This document shows positions 1 to 10,329 of a stretch of DNA of 64,000 nucleotides, one piece after another. Both the position numbers and the translations under genes were made by a program. The notes under the pieces are model-generated. The model saw only the letters and a program-made list of their open reading frames with translations, did no database searches and was not told where the DNA came from. Source of the DNA: Capsicum annuum (lineage: Eukaryota; Streptophyta; Magnoliopsida; Solanales; Solanaceae). The stretch lies in assembly GCF_002878395.1 (NCBI RefSeq), contig NC_061114.1:141078784-141142783 (forward strand), read 5' to 3'. Numbering within the stretch: the stretch's first letter is position 1; every line of letters starts with the position of its first letter.

Positions 1-1080
1 GTTAAGTAATGTCATTATCCATTTTCTAACATCTTCCATATCTGTTTGCCGTAGTTCTTTTGAATTTGAATAAATCATCTGATGGTCTCTTGAATAATAG
101 CTCCATATTGGATTTCCATTGGTATAATTATTTGCTAATTCTTGAATAATTGTAGCTAGTCCAATGAGTCGTTTATTTACATAGAAATCAGGTATCTCAA
201 TTCTGGGTATCTCTGGATGTTGCATAATATCTTTCGGTATAATCATATCTCTGGTTAATCCTATTTTTACAACTTGTATAACTGGTTTTATTTTGTCGTA
301 TAATATCTCTGCTGGTGCAGTATAACACTTTATATAAAATAGATTTTCTCTGGTTATTCTTTTATAGGTGGTGAATATTTTATGTAATTCTTCCATAGCT
401 GTTAGTTCTTCTCCGTCTTGGGTGTATATGGTATTTAATAATCCATAGTCAAAACAAGTTTTTATTAAGCTTGGGTTGGTTTTGGGTAGTGCAATTAGCT
501 TGTAACCTTGTAATTTTTGGGTTATATAATTTGTGTTTGGTTCTTTGATATTTGTAGCTCTAGGGTTAAGGTTTAGGAAAGTTTGTACTCTGTAGATATT
601 TTCTATGTATTTTTGGGCTGTATAGCTGTAAACTTTTTTATCTTGGTTCAGACTATCTCGGTATGTGATAATTTGTGGGTGTATGAACAAGGAGTCTTTT
701 TGTGTTTTTGGTATAAATGGTTTCTCAAATATCTTATTCATATTCATGTTCTGATATCTTTGTCTACTAACTCCTCTGCTTGTACCTGCAGAAGTAGATT
801 GATAAGCGTTATGGATTTTATGGAGTGTTCCATCGTCTCCTTCTAGCTCTGGAAATTTAATGTCTTCCGATCGACATAGCTCTGCACACTGCTGAGTTAG
901 CTGATTTGTAGCTATAGACTTCAGTTTATCTTCATTAGTCTTTAGCTTTTCTATCTCATTACCCATACTGTCCACTTTCATTGAAAGCGTAGTTAGGGTG
1001 TTGAGTATTTTTTCTAGAGTATCTTCTTCTATTATATCAGTCTGTGTAGCTTTGTCTTGATATGTAATCTTCAATAACAT
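1..1080 (-). CDS. Pararetroviral transactivator/viroplasmin-like ORF, 3' end outside window
   Basis: Reading from the ATG at 1080 leftward, the frame stays open for all 360 codons to the window edge, so the stop lies outside. The start overlaps the end of the polymerase frame (stop at 1037) by 44 bases. It is the last gene of the viral map, the position of the translational transactivator/inclusion-body protein in caulimo-, cavemo- and solendoviruses. The N-terminus (MLLKITYQDKATQTD) is followed by a heptad-like helical stretch at about residues 15-60, and then a mixed alpha/beta region containing QKYIENIYRVQTFLNLN. I identify it by position and general character, not by a diagnostic motif. 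In that family the protein forms the viral factory and permits reinitiation on polycistronic RNA. An open frame of this length beside a heavily broken polymerase is notable. It could simply be chance preservation. Confidence 0.75.
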   Translation of the reverse strand, partial: MLLKITYQDKATQTDIIEEDTLEKILNTLTTLSMKVDSMGNEIEKLKTNEDKLKSIATNQLTQQCAELCRSEDIKFPELEGDDGTLHKIHNAYQSTSAGTSRGVSRQRYQNMNMNKIFEKPFIPKTQKDSLFIHPQIITYRDSLNQDKKVYSYTAQKYIENIYRVQTFLNLNPRATNIKEPNTNYITQKLQGYKLIALPKTNPSLIKTCFDYGLLNTIYTQDGEELTAMEELHKIFTTYKRITRENLFYIKCYTAPAEILYDKIKPVIQVVKIGLTRDMIIPKDIMQHPEIPRIEIPDFYVNKRLIGLATIIQELANNYTNGNPIWSYYSRDHQMIYSNSKELRQTDMEDVRKWIMTLLN

Positions 1081-3302
1081 TTTTGTTAGTACTAGTTACT
1101 TTAATTATAAATTTGAAATTTAATATATTCAAGACTAGTCTCCGAATCTCTTTTGTTGTAACTGAATTTTGTGTTTTCTTTGTTAACCACCAGCGTACCT
1201 GTGTATTATCTGTTCGTACAATAAACTTGTTAGATACAATATATGGCTCAAATGCTAACAAACATTTATATAATGAACATAATTCTTTCCTATTTATTTC
1301 CCATTTTATTTCTGTTTCATTGAACGTACCTGGGTAGTATCTACAATGGTGTTCTAATTTTTCTGCTTCATATCGGTATTTAAGTACTCCTCCATAACTA
1401 CATTCACTAGCATCTGCTTCTACTATATATATAAATTTTTTATTTTCATTTGGAAATTGTAGTTTTGGTAATTCTTTACAAAGTAATTTTATTTTCTAAA
1501 CTTGTTTTTTATCTTTTTCATTATAGTTATATTCTACATCCTTTTTTTAATTTTTTCTGTAGTGGTTTTAAAGTTTCTGCTAATTTTGGAATATATTCTC
1601 TTACTTGGTTTACTAATCCTAAAAATGATTGTAATTTCTTTTTTTGTATCTAATTCTTCTTTCGAATTTATTATTTTTTGTACTATATATTGTTGCATTT
1701 TTACTCCACTCTTATCTATTTGTATTCCTAAAAATTCTATCTGATTTTTCATGACTTCAGCTTTCTTTTCGCACTTATTCCCGATTTTTCTATTATATCT
1801 GTAAATTATCCTAATAATTTTAAATGTTCTTCTTTAGTTTTTGTAGATAATAATATATCATCTATGTATACTATACAATTAGATAATTGTTTAAAATAAC
1901 TATCCATAAAATGTTGATATCTACCTGGTGCATTTTTATATCCAAATGGTAATACCTTCCATTCATAAAATCCTTATGGTACCGTAAATGCGGTTAATTC
2001 TTTAGATTCTTCTTCTAACTTTAAATGGTAAAATCCTGATTTACAATCGAATTTACTAAAATAATTATATCCCTGTATTTGTCTTATTTTTAATATCTTT
2101 TTTGGTATTGGATAATTATATGTCATAGTTTTTGCATTTAAATTTCTATAGTCAATAACCATTCTACTTTTTTCTCTTTTTTGTTCACTATGTTTATTTA
2201 CTAAAAATGCTGGACTATTATGTTTACTATTGCTTTTTTGTATATATTGTTTTTCTAATAATTCATCTATATGCATTTTAAATTCTTTTAAATCGTCAAA
2301 ATTATATGTTAATGGTTTCTGGGTTATTATGCTATTTTTATCTATTAATTCAATTTTTATAGTAGTTTTATGTTTTTCCCATCCTTTTGATGGATCTTCA
2401 CTATATAATTGTTCTAATTTTTTCTTAATTATTTCTATCTTATTTATTGAAAATATAGTTATTTCTGTTTTATTTATCGAAAATACAACTAGTTCTATTG
2501 TATCTTCAGTATTTTTTATATTTTCTAACTTTTGTGTAATTTTTTCACTTCCTTTTATCCAATCAGTTTTCTTTCTTATTTTATTATTAATTCTTTTTGC
2601 TCTTACTTTCTGTTTACATGGTGTTGTAAACCACCAGTCTGTTCTAGTTATTATATGTGGGTATAATTTACCTAAAAACGGCATTCCTAAAGTATATCTT
2701 TTGATGTTAGTTCATAATTATAAATTTCTTCTATTGTTAATATTTTATCCCATACTTGTATTTTTACATTCCTAGCTTTATAAGTAATTAAGCTTCCTTC
2801 ATTATTAAATCCTTTAACTATTATTGGTGTTTTTAATTTATCCCATTTACTTTCTGGTAAGCAATTATATCTACATAAATTAGCTTTTGCTTTGTATCTA
2901 TCATAAGCATATAATATCTACTGTAATATCCTTCTACTACTACCTTCATTAATACATATATTTTCATTTTATGTTAAGGCTCTTCTTAAGAATAATTTCT
3001 CTCTGTTATATGTTAAGGTTAATTATGTATGTTCTATATTATATGGTTTTACTTGTTCTAGCCCTTTTATTCCTAATATTATATCTGCTTTTTGCATTTC
3101 TTCCTTTACTTCAAATTCTATTTTTATTTTTCTAACTCCTATTATTATTTCTTTTTCTACTATATTTTTACTATTTATTAAACTTCTTGGTAGATCTGGG
3201 CACATATCATTATCAATTTTTATTTCTTCATTTTTTACTAGATATTTCGCTATATAATTTTTTTCTTGTCCTGTATTTAAGAGTATTAAATATTTTTTTC
3301 AT
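1037..3302 (-). pseudogene. Pararetroviral polymerase (protease, RT, RNase H), disrupted
   Basis: Domains in order are an aspartic protease (about 3290-2690), RT (about 2330-1780) and RNase H (about 1440-1040). Near 3265 the protease active site reads LNTG where an Asp-Thr-Gly is expected, so the catalytic Asp codon is lost. The downstream GMPFLGKLYPHI segment is present at about 2690-2650. RT shows FSKFDCKSGFYHL (motif A) and, after an in-frame stop at 1971-1973, the YIDD catalytic motif near 1860. RNase H begins with VEADAS and is readable to the last stop at 1037. Breaks seen include a length change in an A run at the start codon, a one-base loss near 2690, stops at 1971 and about 1808, frameshifts near 1775 and 1645 (the latter in an A run), and a stop near 1498. 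It would copy the genome from RNA if intact; here it cannot be functional. Confidence 0.9.
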
Positions 3303-4206
3303 TTATTTTTCCTGTTATGTAATATTGGTTTAAATTACTTGTTGAATTTATTTCATAACTTATTCTTTTTGATGAGCTTGATGATTCTGGTTTTTCATCA
3401 GCTATTATTTTCGTTGTACTTATTCTATCATTTACTATTTCTAAATTTTCTTCTATATCTATGTCTCTATAGCTATAATCATTATAATCTATTGTTTTTA
3501 CAATTTGTTCGAATGGACTTTCTATTCGTATTGTGTTAATCTTATTTTTTCCTGTTATTTTATGTTTTGTTGTTAATACATATAAATTTTTACATCTTGC
3601 TGTAAATATTTTACTTCCTGGGGTTAATTCTATTCCTGATATTTTCCAATATAATATTAATGATTTATCTATATTTTTATCTGTTACCGCTACTGAATAA
3701 TTTGCACTTATTATAAATTTAAATTTTTGGTATATTAAATTTCCTTTTATGGCAGTTGTTATGCTTTTTTCTACAGGTTTTATAATTCTATCATCTGCTA
3801 AATATAATTCTATTGGTGTATCTATTCCTTCTCTAAAACATGCTTTTATTAATATCTCTTTACCTCCAAGGTGTACATATTTTATTGGGTCTCTACTTTT
3901 TATATCATTTATCTCTTTATTAATTATTTTTTTTGTTACTAGTGGTATACTAGCTTTACCTTTTGCATATCTACAGTATATTACATGTTCCTTTTGGCAT
4001 ACTACATAATATTCTTCTTTTTTCTTAGTAAATAGATTTCTTATTGTTGGTATTTTAAATATTTTTTCTACACTTAAGTCTAATTCTTTTCCTTTTATTT
4101 CATCAAATATATTACTGTCAAATATTATTTTTTGTTCTGTTCCTTCATCATTTAAATATTCTTCCTTTGTTATTATTTTTATATCTTCTTCAGTCATTTG
4201 ATTCAT
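3286..4206 (-). CDS. Pararetroviral movement protein (30K superfamily), intact ORF
   Basis: An uninterrupted 306-codon ORF. The middle holds ILIKACFREGIDTPIELYL followed by DDRI and a later IKGNLIYQKFKF segment, which match the conserved core of caulimovirid cell-to-cell movement proteins (30K superfamily), including the Asp-containing strand. The start overlaps the end of the capsid-like frame by 17 bases (4190-4206), and its stop overlaps the polymerase start (ATG at 3302-3300) by 17 bases. The C-terminal tail is Ser-rich and probably disordered. In the family the protein dilates plasmodesmata or forms tubules. The frame is complete, unlike its two large neighbours, but I see no sign that it is expressed. 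Confidence 0.88.
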   Translation of the reverse strand: MNQMTEEDIKIITKEEYLNDEGTEQKIIFDSNIFDEIKGKELDLSVEKIFKIPTIRNLFTKKKEEYYVVCQKEHVIYCRYAKGKASIPLVTKKIINKEINDIKSRDPIKYVHLGGKEILIKACFREGIDTPIELYLADDRIIKPVEKSITTAIKGNLIYQKFKFIISANYSVAVTDKNIDKSLILYWKISGIELTPGSKIFTARCKNLYVLTTKHKITGKNKINTIRIESPFEQIVKTIDYNDYSYRDIDIEENLEIVNDRISTTKIIADEKPESSSSSKRISYEINSTSNLNQYYITGKINEKNI

Positions 4207-5991
4207 CTATTTCACTATCTATTTCATTATCTATTTCATTTTCTGAAATTTCATATATACTATCCTGACTTTCTAATTTGTAATCTATATAATCTATCTG
4301 CATATATTCTGTATTTTCTATTTTTATTTCTGATATTTGTTTATTTTTTGGATTTTTAGGTAATTTACAATATCTAGCTAAATGTCCTAATTTTCCACAA
4401 TTATAACAAGTACATTCTTTTATAGATTTCTTTTTTCTATATGGCCTTTTGTATTTATAATTTTTTACATAATATCTTTTTCTTGGTTTCTTGTATTTAT
4501 ATTTTGATTTTTTATATTTCTTATATTTCTTATGTCTTTTTCTTTTCTTATAATATCTTTCTTCACATCTGAATTGGGGTGCTATTTTATCTTTGCAGCA
4601 TGCTAAATTTCTTATCAATGTTTTTTCCATTTTTAATTCTTCTCTATATTTTCACATAAGTTTCTATACCATTGTTGTAAAAATTTTATTCTTGCTCCTA
4701 GAGTATCTACTATTTTTGCTTCTTCCCAACTCTTTATTATCTTTGAACTAAATAGTTCGGGTAATTTATTAAAATATAATTTTCTTATTTCTTTACTTTC
4801 TTCTATATTATATGATCCTTTATAATAATATTCTTTAAATGCGCAAGTATATTCATCTATATAACACATATTACATATTGCTAATTTTAACATTAAATTT
4901 CTATTTGTATCTTTTTCTTCATCTTGTTTTTCTTCTATTGTTGTCATACTACCAAATTCATCTTTTATAGCTGTTTCATATTTTTTTAATAATTCTATAG
5001 GTGTTAATTTAGTTGTTGTTGATGATATTCCTTCTGTAGGTTTATTAGTTCTTAATACCTTCTTGCTATTTTCAGTTAAATTTGAAAACCATAATTTCAC
5101 TGTTCCTATTAGTGTTCTTTCTATATATTCTGGTGCATCTGTTATGTTTATATTATTATCTAATAATTATTTTGTCATATATCCTATCCATAATTGTATT
5201 ATTTTTTTCTGTATCTATTACACAGTCTGAGTCTCAAAAGTTATAATTTTTATTAGCTATTTGTTTTGGTGTCCATTTGTCATATTCATTCTTTAGATTA
5301 TATCTTTTAAACTTATTCTTATAATATGTAGGTTTTCTTATTTCTGATGTTCTAGGTATTATATTTTCATCTTTTTTTTTATCAAGAGTATTTATTTCTG
5401 TGTTGATATTTTCTAAGTTTTCTTCATTAATTACTTCATGTTTTCCATTGATTTCTAAATTTTTTGTATTTGTTAATATTTCTGTATATGTTTCACTATC
5501 TTCTGAATCATAATTATCTGTCTCTTCAACATCTATATTATTTATTTCTAATTCCTTGTTTTTTATTTCTTTATCGTTTATTTCTATTTTTTTTTTAATT
5601 GATTTATCTCGTTTAGTAATTTTTGTTCTTTATCTTTTTCTTCCTTTTCCTTTTGTCTTTATTCATACAAATCTTTTAACATTTGTAGTTCTTTTTCTAA
5701 TTCAGCAATCCTACTATTTTTAGTTTCTTCTATTTTTCGTATTTCTTCTGTAGTTTGTTGTTTTATTTTTTCTATTTCCTTTTTCCTATTTATTTCTTCA
5801 TTTTCTCTTTCTATTTTTACCATAACTGTCAATTTATCTTCTAATTTTAATTCTTCTTTTTCTAACATTAAATATAAATGCTCACCTATTTTCTTATATC
5901 TTCTTCCTAGATTAAAAAATACTATTTTTATTTTTAATCCTTCGTGATTTTCATATATTTTTTCATCTATTATAAATTCTTATTTGTTCAT
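4190..5991 (-). pseudogene. Pararetroviral capsid protein gene, disrupted
   Basis: The gene starts at the ATG at 5991-5989 and is stopped at codon 4. The readable pieces in order are a charged coiled-coil segment (5868-5659, e.g. KKEIEKIKQQTTEEIRKIEE), an acidic linker (about 5580-5400), a core (5100-4633, ending WEEAKIVDTLGARIKFLQQW) and a very Lys/Arg/Tyr-rich tail (4630-4190). The tail carries a CCHC zinc knuckle, CYNCGKLGHLARYC, near 4425-4385, then an acidic end. A basic domain plus zinc knuckle is the hallmark of the RNA-binding end of caulimovirid capsids. Damage seen includes the early stop, a stop at 5659, a length change in an A10 run near 5590, a stop near 5235, and a frameshift between the core and tail near 4640. 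Capsid upstream of movement protein is the cavemo/solendovirus order. Confidence 0.82.
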
Positions 5992-6206
5992 TTTATTGTG
6001 AATAGTTCATGTTGATATATATATATATATTCTAAACTATCTATTTGTGATTCTAATTTTGATATTTCATCTTTTTGTGTATTTATTGAGTTTTCACTAA
6101 CTCCGACAAATATATTATAATGTAGTCTTTCTATTCTTATTTTTAATTCTTTACGTTTTTCAGAAATAATTTATTTTAATTCTTTGTATTTTTGTACTTT
6201 ATTCAT
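5988..6206 (-). pseudogene. Small second pararetroviral ORF (72 codons, one internal stop)
   Basis: An ATG at 6206-6204 overlaps the stop of the first ORF (ATGAATAA), and the frame ends in a TGA that overlaps the capsid ATG in an ATGA junction at 5991-5988. Codon 12 is a TAA; the rest is open. The peptide is charged and helical (EISKLESQIDSLEYIYIYQ), suggestive of a coiled coil. In position it resembles the small coiled-coil virion-associated proteins of caulimo- and badnaviruses, but no diagnostic motif is visible. The ATGA overlaps argue it was a real gene translated by leaky scanning or reinitiation. Confidence 0.6.
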
Positions 6207-6486
6207 TTAAACCATATTTATAATATCTTGGTGGATATCTAAATCTAATTTTATCATAATTAGGTGGTATGTGTCTCATTCTTCTAGATTTTAAATGGAT
6301 TATTAATTTTGCTTCAATACTAGATATTAAGGTAATTAGGTAGGCTAATCTTTGTGGGTTTTCATTTGTTTTATTTAGACTTATATATTCTGAATAATTA
6401 TTAATTAAAGATTCTTTAATTTTTCTAAAAGCTTCTCTATTTTTAAATGGTCTTCTCATAACTAATTCAATCCAATCTAAATTCAA
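6199..6486 (-). CDS. First pararetroviral ORF, 95 aa, intact, function unknown
   Basis: An intact ORF starting 35 bases after the primer site. It begins MNLDWIELVMRRPF and has a basic C-terminal third rich in Arg/Pro/Tyr (RMRHIPPNYDKIRFRYPPRY). Its stop overlaps the next ATG. I do not recognise a domain. A small first ORF directly after the tRNA-Met site is usual in badna- and tungroviruses, so the position supports a genuine viral gene. Its role is unknown. Confidence 0.65.
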   Translation of the reverse strand: MNLDWIELVMRRPFKNREAFRKIKESLINNYSEYISLNKTNENPQRLAYLITLISSIEAKLIIHLKSRRMRHIPPNYDKIRFRYPPRYYKYGLNE

Positions 6487-6520
6487 ACATATGCTACTGC
6501 TGTATTTTTTAAATAACTGT

Positions 6521-6532
6521 GCTCTGATACCA
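6521..6532 (-). promoter_or_regulatory. tRNA-Met primer-binding site of the pararetrovirus
   Basis: The minus strand reads TGGTATCAGAGC, the 12 bases complementary to the 3' end of initiator tRNA-Met that define position 1 of caulimovirid genomes. It sits 35 bases upstream of the first viral ORF, which makes a chance match or a stray copia primer site less likely. Confidence 0.8.
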
Positions 6533-6840
6533 TTAGTAGGGGGTGCGGATCTATGCGGATAACTAACTTATGAAATAGATTCATTATATAGCTCACACCA
6601 TCTCTACTAACAGTTCTAATATATAAAATTACACAAAAACAGAAACACAACACAAATATAAAGGAAGAATTCACAGAAACCAAGCACAAGTAAAGGTAAC
6701 TAAGGAAAACAACAAAGATACATATGAAAATGTAATCCAATGCAATATGGATAAAATGAATGATGAAATTAACGCAAGACTTTCCGTATACATCCATCCA
6801 GCTCACAGCTACAAGACAGGACTAATGGGGGTTTGCAATC
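6533..6840. other. Unassigned stretch at the pararetrovirus right border
   Basis: Upstream of the primer site on the minus strand is about 300 bp of AT-rich DNA with a TATATAATGA at 6591-6582 that could be a TATA box roughly 50 bases before the primer site. It may be a short remainder of viral leader or promoter, or the end of the neighbouring LTR. I cannot place the junction. An open frame on the minus strand here (6483-6806) has no recognisable content and looks accidental. Confidence 0.4.
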
Positions 6841-8786
6841 TATATACTATACCTCATATCTCAATCTGAATCTTAATCTCAACTCTTCTCTCCTGATCGT
6901 GTTAGTAGAGAGAATTTTCATAAAAGTGTCTCATTTTCTTCCATAAATAGTTCTTCTTAGTAGTACCAAGTCTCACGAATGTATATATATAGAATGAGAA
7001 TATAATGCTCACAATCAATGCAAATGATGATATTTATATATAAGAGAGCCCAGAAATCAACTCAAAATGTTCATAATTCATGATTATCAACTCCAATTAG
7101 GCTCCATCAAAATAAATACGCATGTAAAATATCATTAATATCATATCAACCCCTAACTTGGGTATTTTGTCAAGATAAAAGCAACCAATACTCAAATAAG
7201 GCATGTATTAGCAAAAAACACCCCCACAGGTATCATATCAAGAATAAAGGCATTTTAATACACAAATAAGGCCAATGATGCAAATATAGCTCCTAGAAGG
7301 GTAACACACAATATCAGATATCATAAACCAACCACAATAAAACATAGATCCCCACACAAGAACATATTAGTAAAAAATAATGTAAAAATTATAAATCCCA
7401 TACTATTTGACCCAACCCATAGCATGTTTACTTATTTATTAACTATCCAACTCAATTGAAAAAAAGTTAAGCCATAATTTATCTCAAAATGATGAAATTC
7501 TGGTCAAAAAGGCTTCAACACAGAGCCTTTCCCTTCATGATGGCCACAAAATCAACTACAACAGTAAAATATAGCATCTACGCATTAAAAGAAAGCGAAT
7601 GATGCCCATATTGCCCATATTCGGGTTGAGGCCAAAATAGGTTGGAAAATGAGTTTGAAAATGAAAAACGTAAAATAGAAACTTTGTTTTAAAAACACGT
7701 TTTCGAAGTTTATAAGAGCCTAAAGGAGAAAAACCATGCCAAAATGCATTAAAAAGGTCCAAACCAAAGAAAACCCCTTTTTAAAGTTAACCGATAAAAA
7801 ACCCAATTTTCTATTTTGAAATTATGATTTGAAATTGTATTTGAAGATATAATAAATGAGAAATAGTGGGAATAAAGTTTTAGAACTTACCCAAGCTCAA
7901 ACGTGAAGAAATCCTCAAGAATTGCCCAAACACAAATCTCAAAGGTCTAAAAATAGAGTAAAACATGAAAAAAAGGCTTTTATACTATTCAGTGAATAGT
8001 GCCTCGCGATCGTGGTCAACCCTTAACATTCGTGAGGGTCAATGCTGACCATGCCATTAAATTAGTCATCGTATTCGCATTCAAGACTTTGCATTTGAGA
8101 AGGCTGATGAATCAAGCATTCACATTCGCAACAATCTCGTTGCATTCACAAAATAAAGACTTCATTGCCCTTTTCGGTCATGTCCACCATCTCGCAATCA
8201 TGATGAAGGGAGATTTTATTCTTCATGTCCACGGCCAGGGGCCTGTGTTTGCAAATAAGGATCCATGCACAAAATATAACCTGTGCACCAACTAATTTTA
8301 CATTGTTTTGAATTCTTCGAATGAACCATCGAGATTCATGTTGGACTCGATAGAAGTAAACCATATATGCTACTAGGATAATTTTGATGTTATAGACTCA
8401 ATGGAAATATCGAATTTTCAAAAAGAAGTTGTTTTAACAAAATTAACCCTCAAGATCCCTTTCACTATTTATCAAATAAAGGATTAAGATGAGATATAAA
8501 GACCTCAAAACTGAACTAGCCCCATTACTAACCCAAATTCGACATTCTAGATCTACTGGTAAAGTCTATTTTGCCATCCGACACACAAAATAATAAATGT
8601 CAACTGAAGTCAACTGTATGGTTTCTTAAGCCAATAAAAATCACAAACTTGTACAAATATTTCCAATCACATCGAGAACTATGTCAACCATCCCCAAACC
8701 TCAAAATCAAGTAGTAGCAACTACGGGGAAGGGGAAAATGACCAAAATACAAAGAAATGGAAAATTCACAAATTCGAGTCATTACA
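6840..8786 (-). repeat. G1 3' LTR (left end uncertain)
   Basis: The minus strand starts TGTAATGACTCG at 8786, preceded by a purine-rich AGTGGTGGACG. This is how Tekay/Del-type chromovirus 3' LTRs begin after the polypurine tract. It directly follows the chromodomain remnant of G1. No coding content is seen. The LTR contains the GC-richer clause around 8000-8050 (gcctcgcgatcgtgg) resembling the equivalent part of the T2 LTR near 56810-56890. The left end was not found and is set at about 6840 by composition only. Confidence 0.55.
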
Positions 8787-8829
8787 ACGTCCACCACTAA
8801 AACTCTAGTTAGTCCTCAAACTAAAAGTC

Positions 8830-10100
8830 ATAGAAATACCTAAGCCAGTAACAAGATTAGAGTAACTACTATGCATGTCAGACTCGATCTTCCAAGTAGC
8901 CTTTTCAAAGGGTGGTGTCTTCCCTGAACCTTAACCATAGGAATTTCTCTAGAGTGCAATTGTGGCATCTCTGGCTAAAATGGACACTAGCTCCTCAACA
9001 AAGTTCAATCTCTCATCCAACTAAACTGAATCCCAATGAAGCACATGAGACTCATAAGTATTATAGAGCCAATGCATAGATACATGAAAAACTAAATGCA
9101 CAACAGAAAAATCTGAAGGTTAGGCCAACTCATAAGCAGCATCCCCAACAATTTAAAGAATCTCAAATGGCCCAATGGACCTTGGGTTGTGCTTTCCCTT
9201 CTTCCCAAATCTTTTTCTGGCTCTTCATGGGCGATACACAAAGAAGGACTCGATCACCAATCCCAAACTTCAAGTCACGAAGCCTAAGGTCCGTATAACT
9301 TTTTTGCCTACTCTAAGCTGCTCGAATCCTATCCAAATTCACCCAAACTCTATCAAAAGACTCACAAAGTAAATCGGTACCAAGGGGTATAACCTCAGTA
9401 GTCTAAAACCAACTAATAGGAGATCGACATTTTCATAAAATGCTTCACAAGGGATCATCTCAATACTCGAATGGTATGTATTATTATAAGCAAACTCCTT
9501 CAAGACCAAATGTTACACCCATTGTCCATAACACATGTATGGAGCATATCCTCTAAAAATTCTATAGTCTGCTCCAACTGACCATTGGTCTGGGGGAGGA
9601 CGACCTGAGTACCCAAATCCTCCTAAAAAGTCTAGCAAAAGCTAGATGTGAACATTAAGCCTCTATCTGAAATAATAGTCACGGGTACCCCATGAAGATA
9701 AACTATCTCGCATACATAGATATGGTCCAACCTTTTAGCACTGAAGGAAAACTTAATAGGTGTAAAATGGGTTGATTTGGTCATCTAATCCAAGATGACC
9801 CAAATGTAGTCAAAACCATGAGAAGTAAAAGGAAGCCCAATCACAAAATCTATAGTGATCTACTCCCATTTCTACTCAAGAATGGATAACCTCTGAAGTA
9901 AATCACCCGATCTATAATGCTCGACCTTCACCTGCTAACAACACAAGCAACAGGCTATAAAATTTGCCATATCTTTTTTCATTCCACCCTACCTGTAAAG
10001 CTACTTCAAATTATGATACATCAAGGTCACACCTAGATGGATAGAATATCTAGAATAATATTCCTCCTTTAAAATCAATCTCATACAATCTTTATCTCAA
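8830..10100 (-). pseudogene. G1 integrase and chromodomain remnant (Tekay-type gypsy)
   Basis: In broken frames the minus strand shows integrase landmarks in order: a Cys-rich zinc-binding end followed by QQVKVEHYRSGDL (about 9960), an IGLPFTSHGFDYIWVI.D..TKSTHF segment carrying the first catalytic Asp (about 9840-9750), HGVPVTIISDRG with the second Asp (about 9690), and QTNGQLEQTIEFLEDML (about 9590-9540). A chromodomain-like FEKATWKIESDMHSSY follows at about 8910-8860. Frames are interrupted by many stops, so this is an old copy. Order and wording are those of plant chromoviruses of the Tekay/Del clade. Confidence 0.8.
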
Positions 10101-10329
10101 TACACAAACTCGACCCCCAATCATCAACATACTATCAGAATCAAAAGAGGATTTCTTAGACTTTTCACTCAACACCTTATCCCGAATCACCCCTAAATTA
10201 TCATCATCAAATTGGTGAGCTCAAATTTGTTGCATCAAGGAAGATTTAGCATTATAAATGTTAAAACATGCCAAGGTGTTAAAATATCAAGCATAACTAT
10301 CTGGTTAGCTAATCTCTGAACATCTAAGG

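Larger units (their letters stand above)
1..6532 (-). mobile_element. Endogenous pararetrovirus (Caulimoviridae), decayed, runs off the left edge
   Basis: A head-to-tail set of caulimovirid genes lies on the minus strand. In transcription order these are a tRNA-Met primer site, two small ORFs, a capsid-like gene with a zinc knuckle, a 30K-type movement protein, protease/RT/RNase H, and a transactivator-like ORF. There is no integrase and no LTR, which separates it from the LTR elements elsewhere in the window. Capsid before movement protein before polymerase, with a separate last ORF, fits the cavemovirus/solendovirus branch best; that placement is from family knowledge and was not computed. 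Neighbouring genes overlap by a few bases, as in the compact viral genomes. Capsid and polymerase carry stops and frameshifts. Movement protein, first ORF and the visible transactivator ORF are open. The right border lies between 6533 and about 6840 and was not resolved. Confidence 0.9.

Noticed and set aside
583..846. Plus-strand open frame with hydrophobic start
   Set aside because: Shadow of the open transactivator-like frame on the minus strand.
2230..2775. A 181-codon plus-strand open frame rich in Phe, Leu and Ile
   Set aside because: It is the complement of the AT-rich pararetroviral RT. The hydrophobic look is a by-product of Lys/Asn-rich coding on the other strand.
6014..6030. AT dinucleotide run
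   Set aside because: It lies inside the small second pararetroviral ORF and is short; not treated as an independent feature.
6483..6806. 107-codon minus-strand frame upstream of the pararetrovirus
   Set aside because: Crosses the primer site and overlaps the first viral ORF in another frame; composition is low-complexity and no motif is seen.
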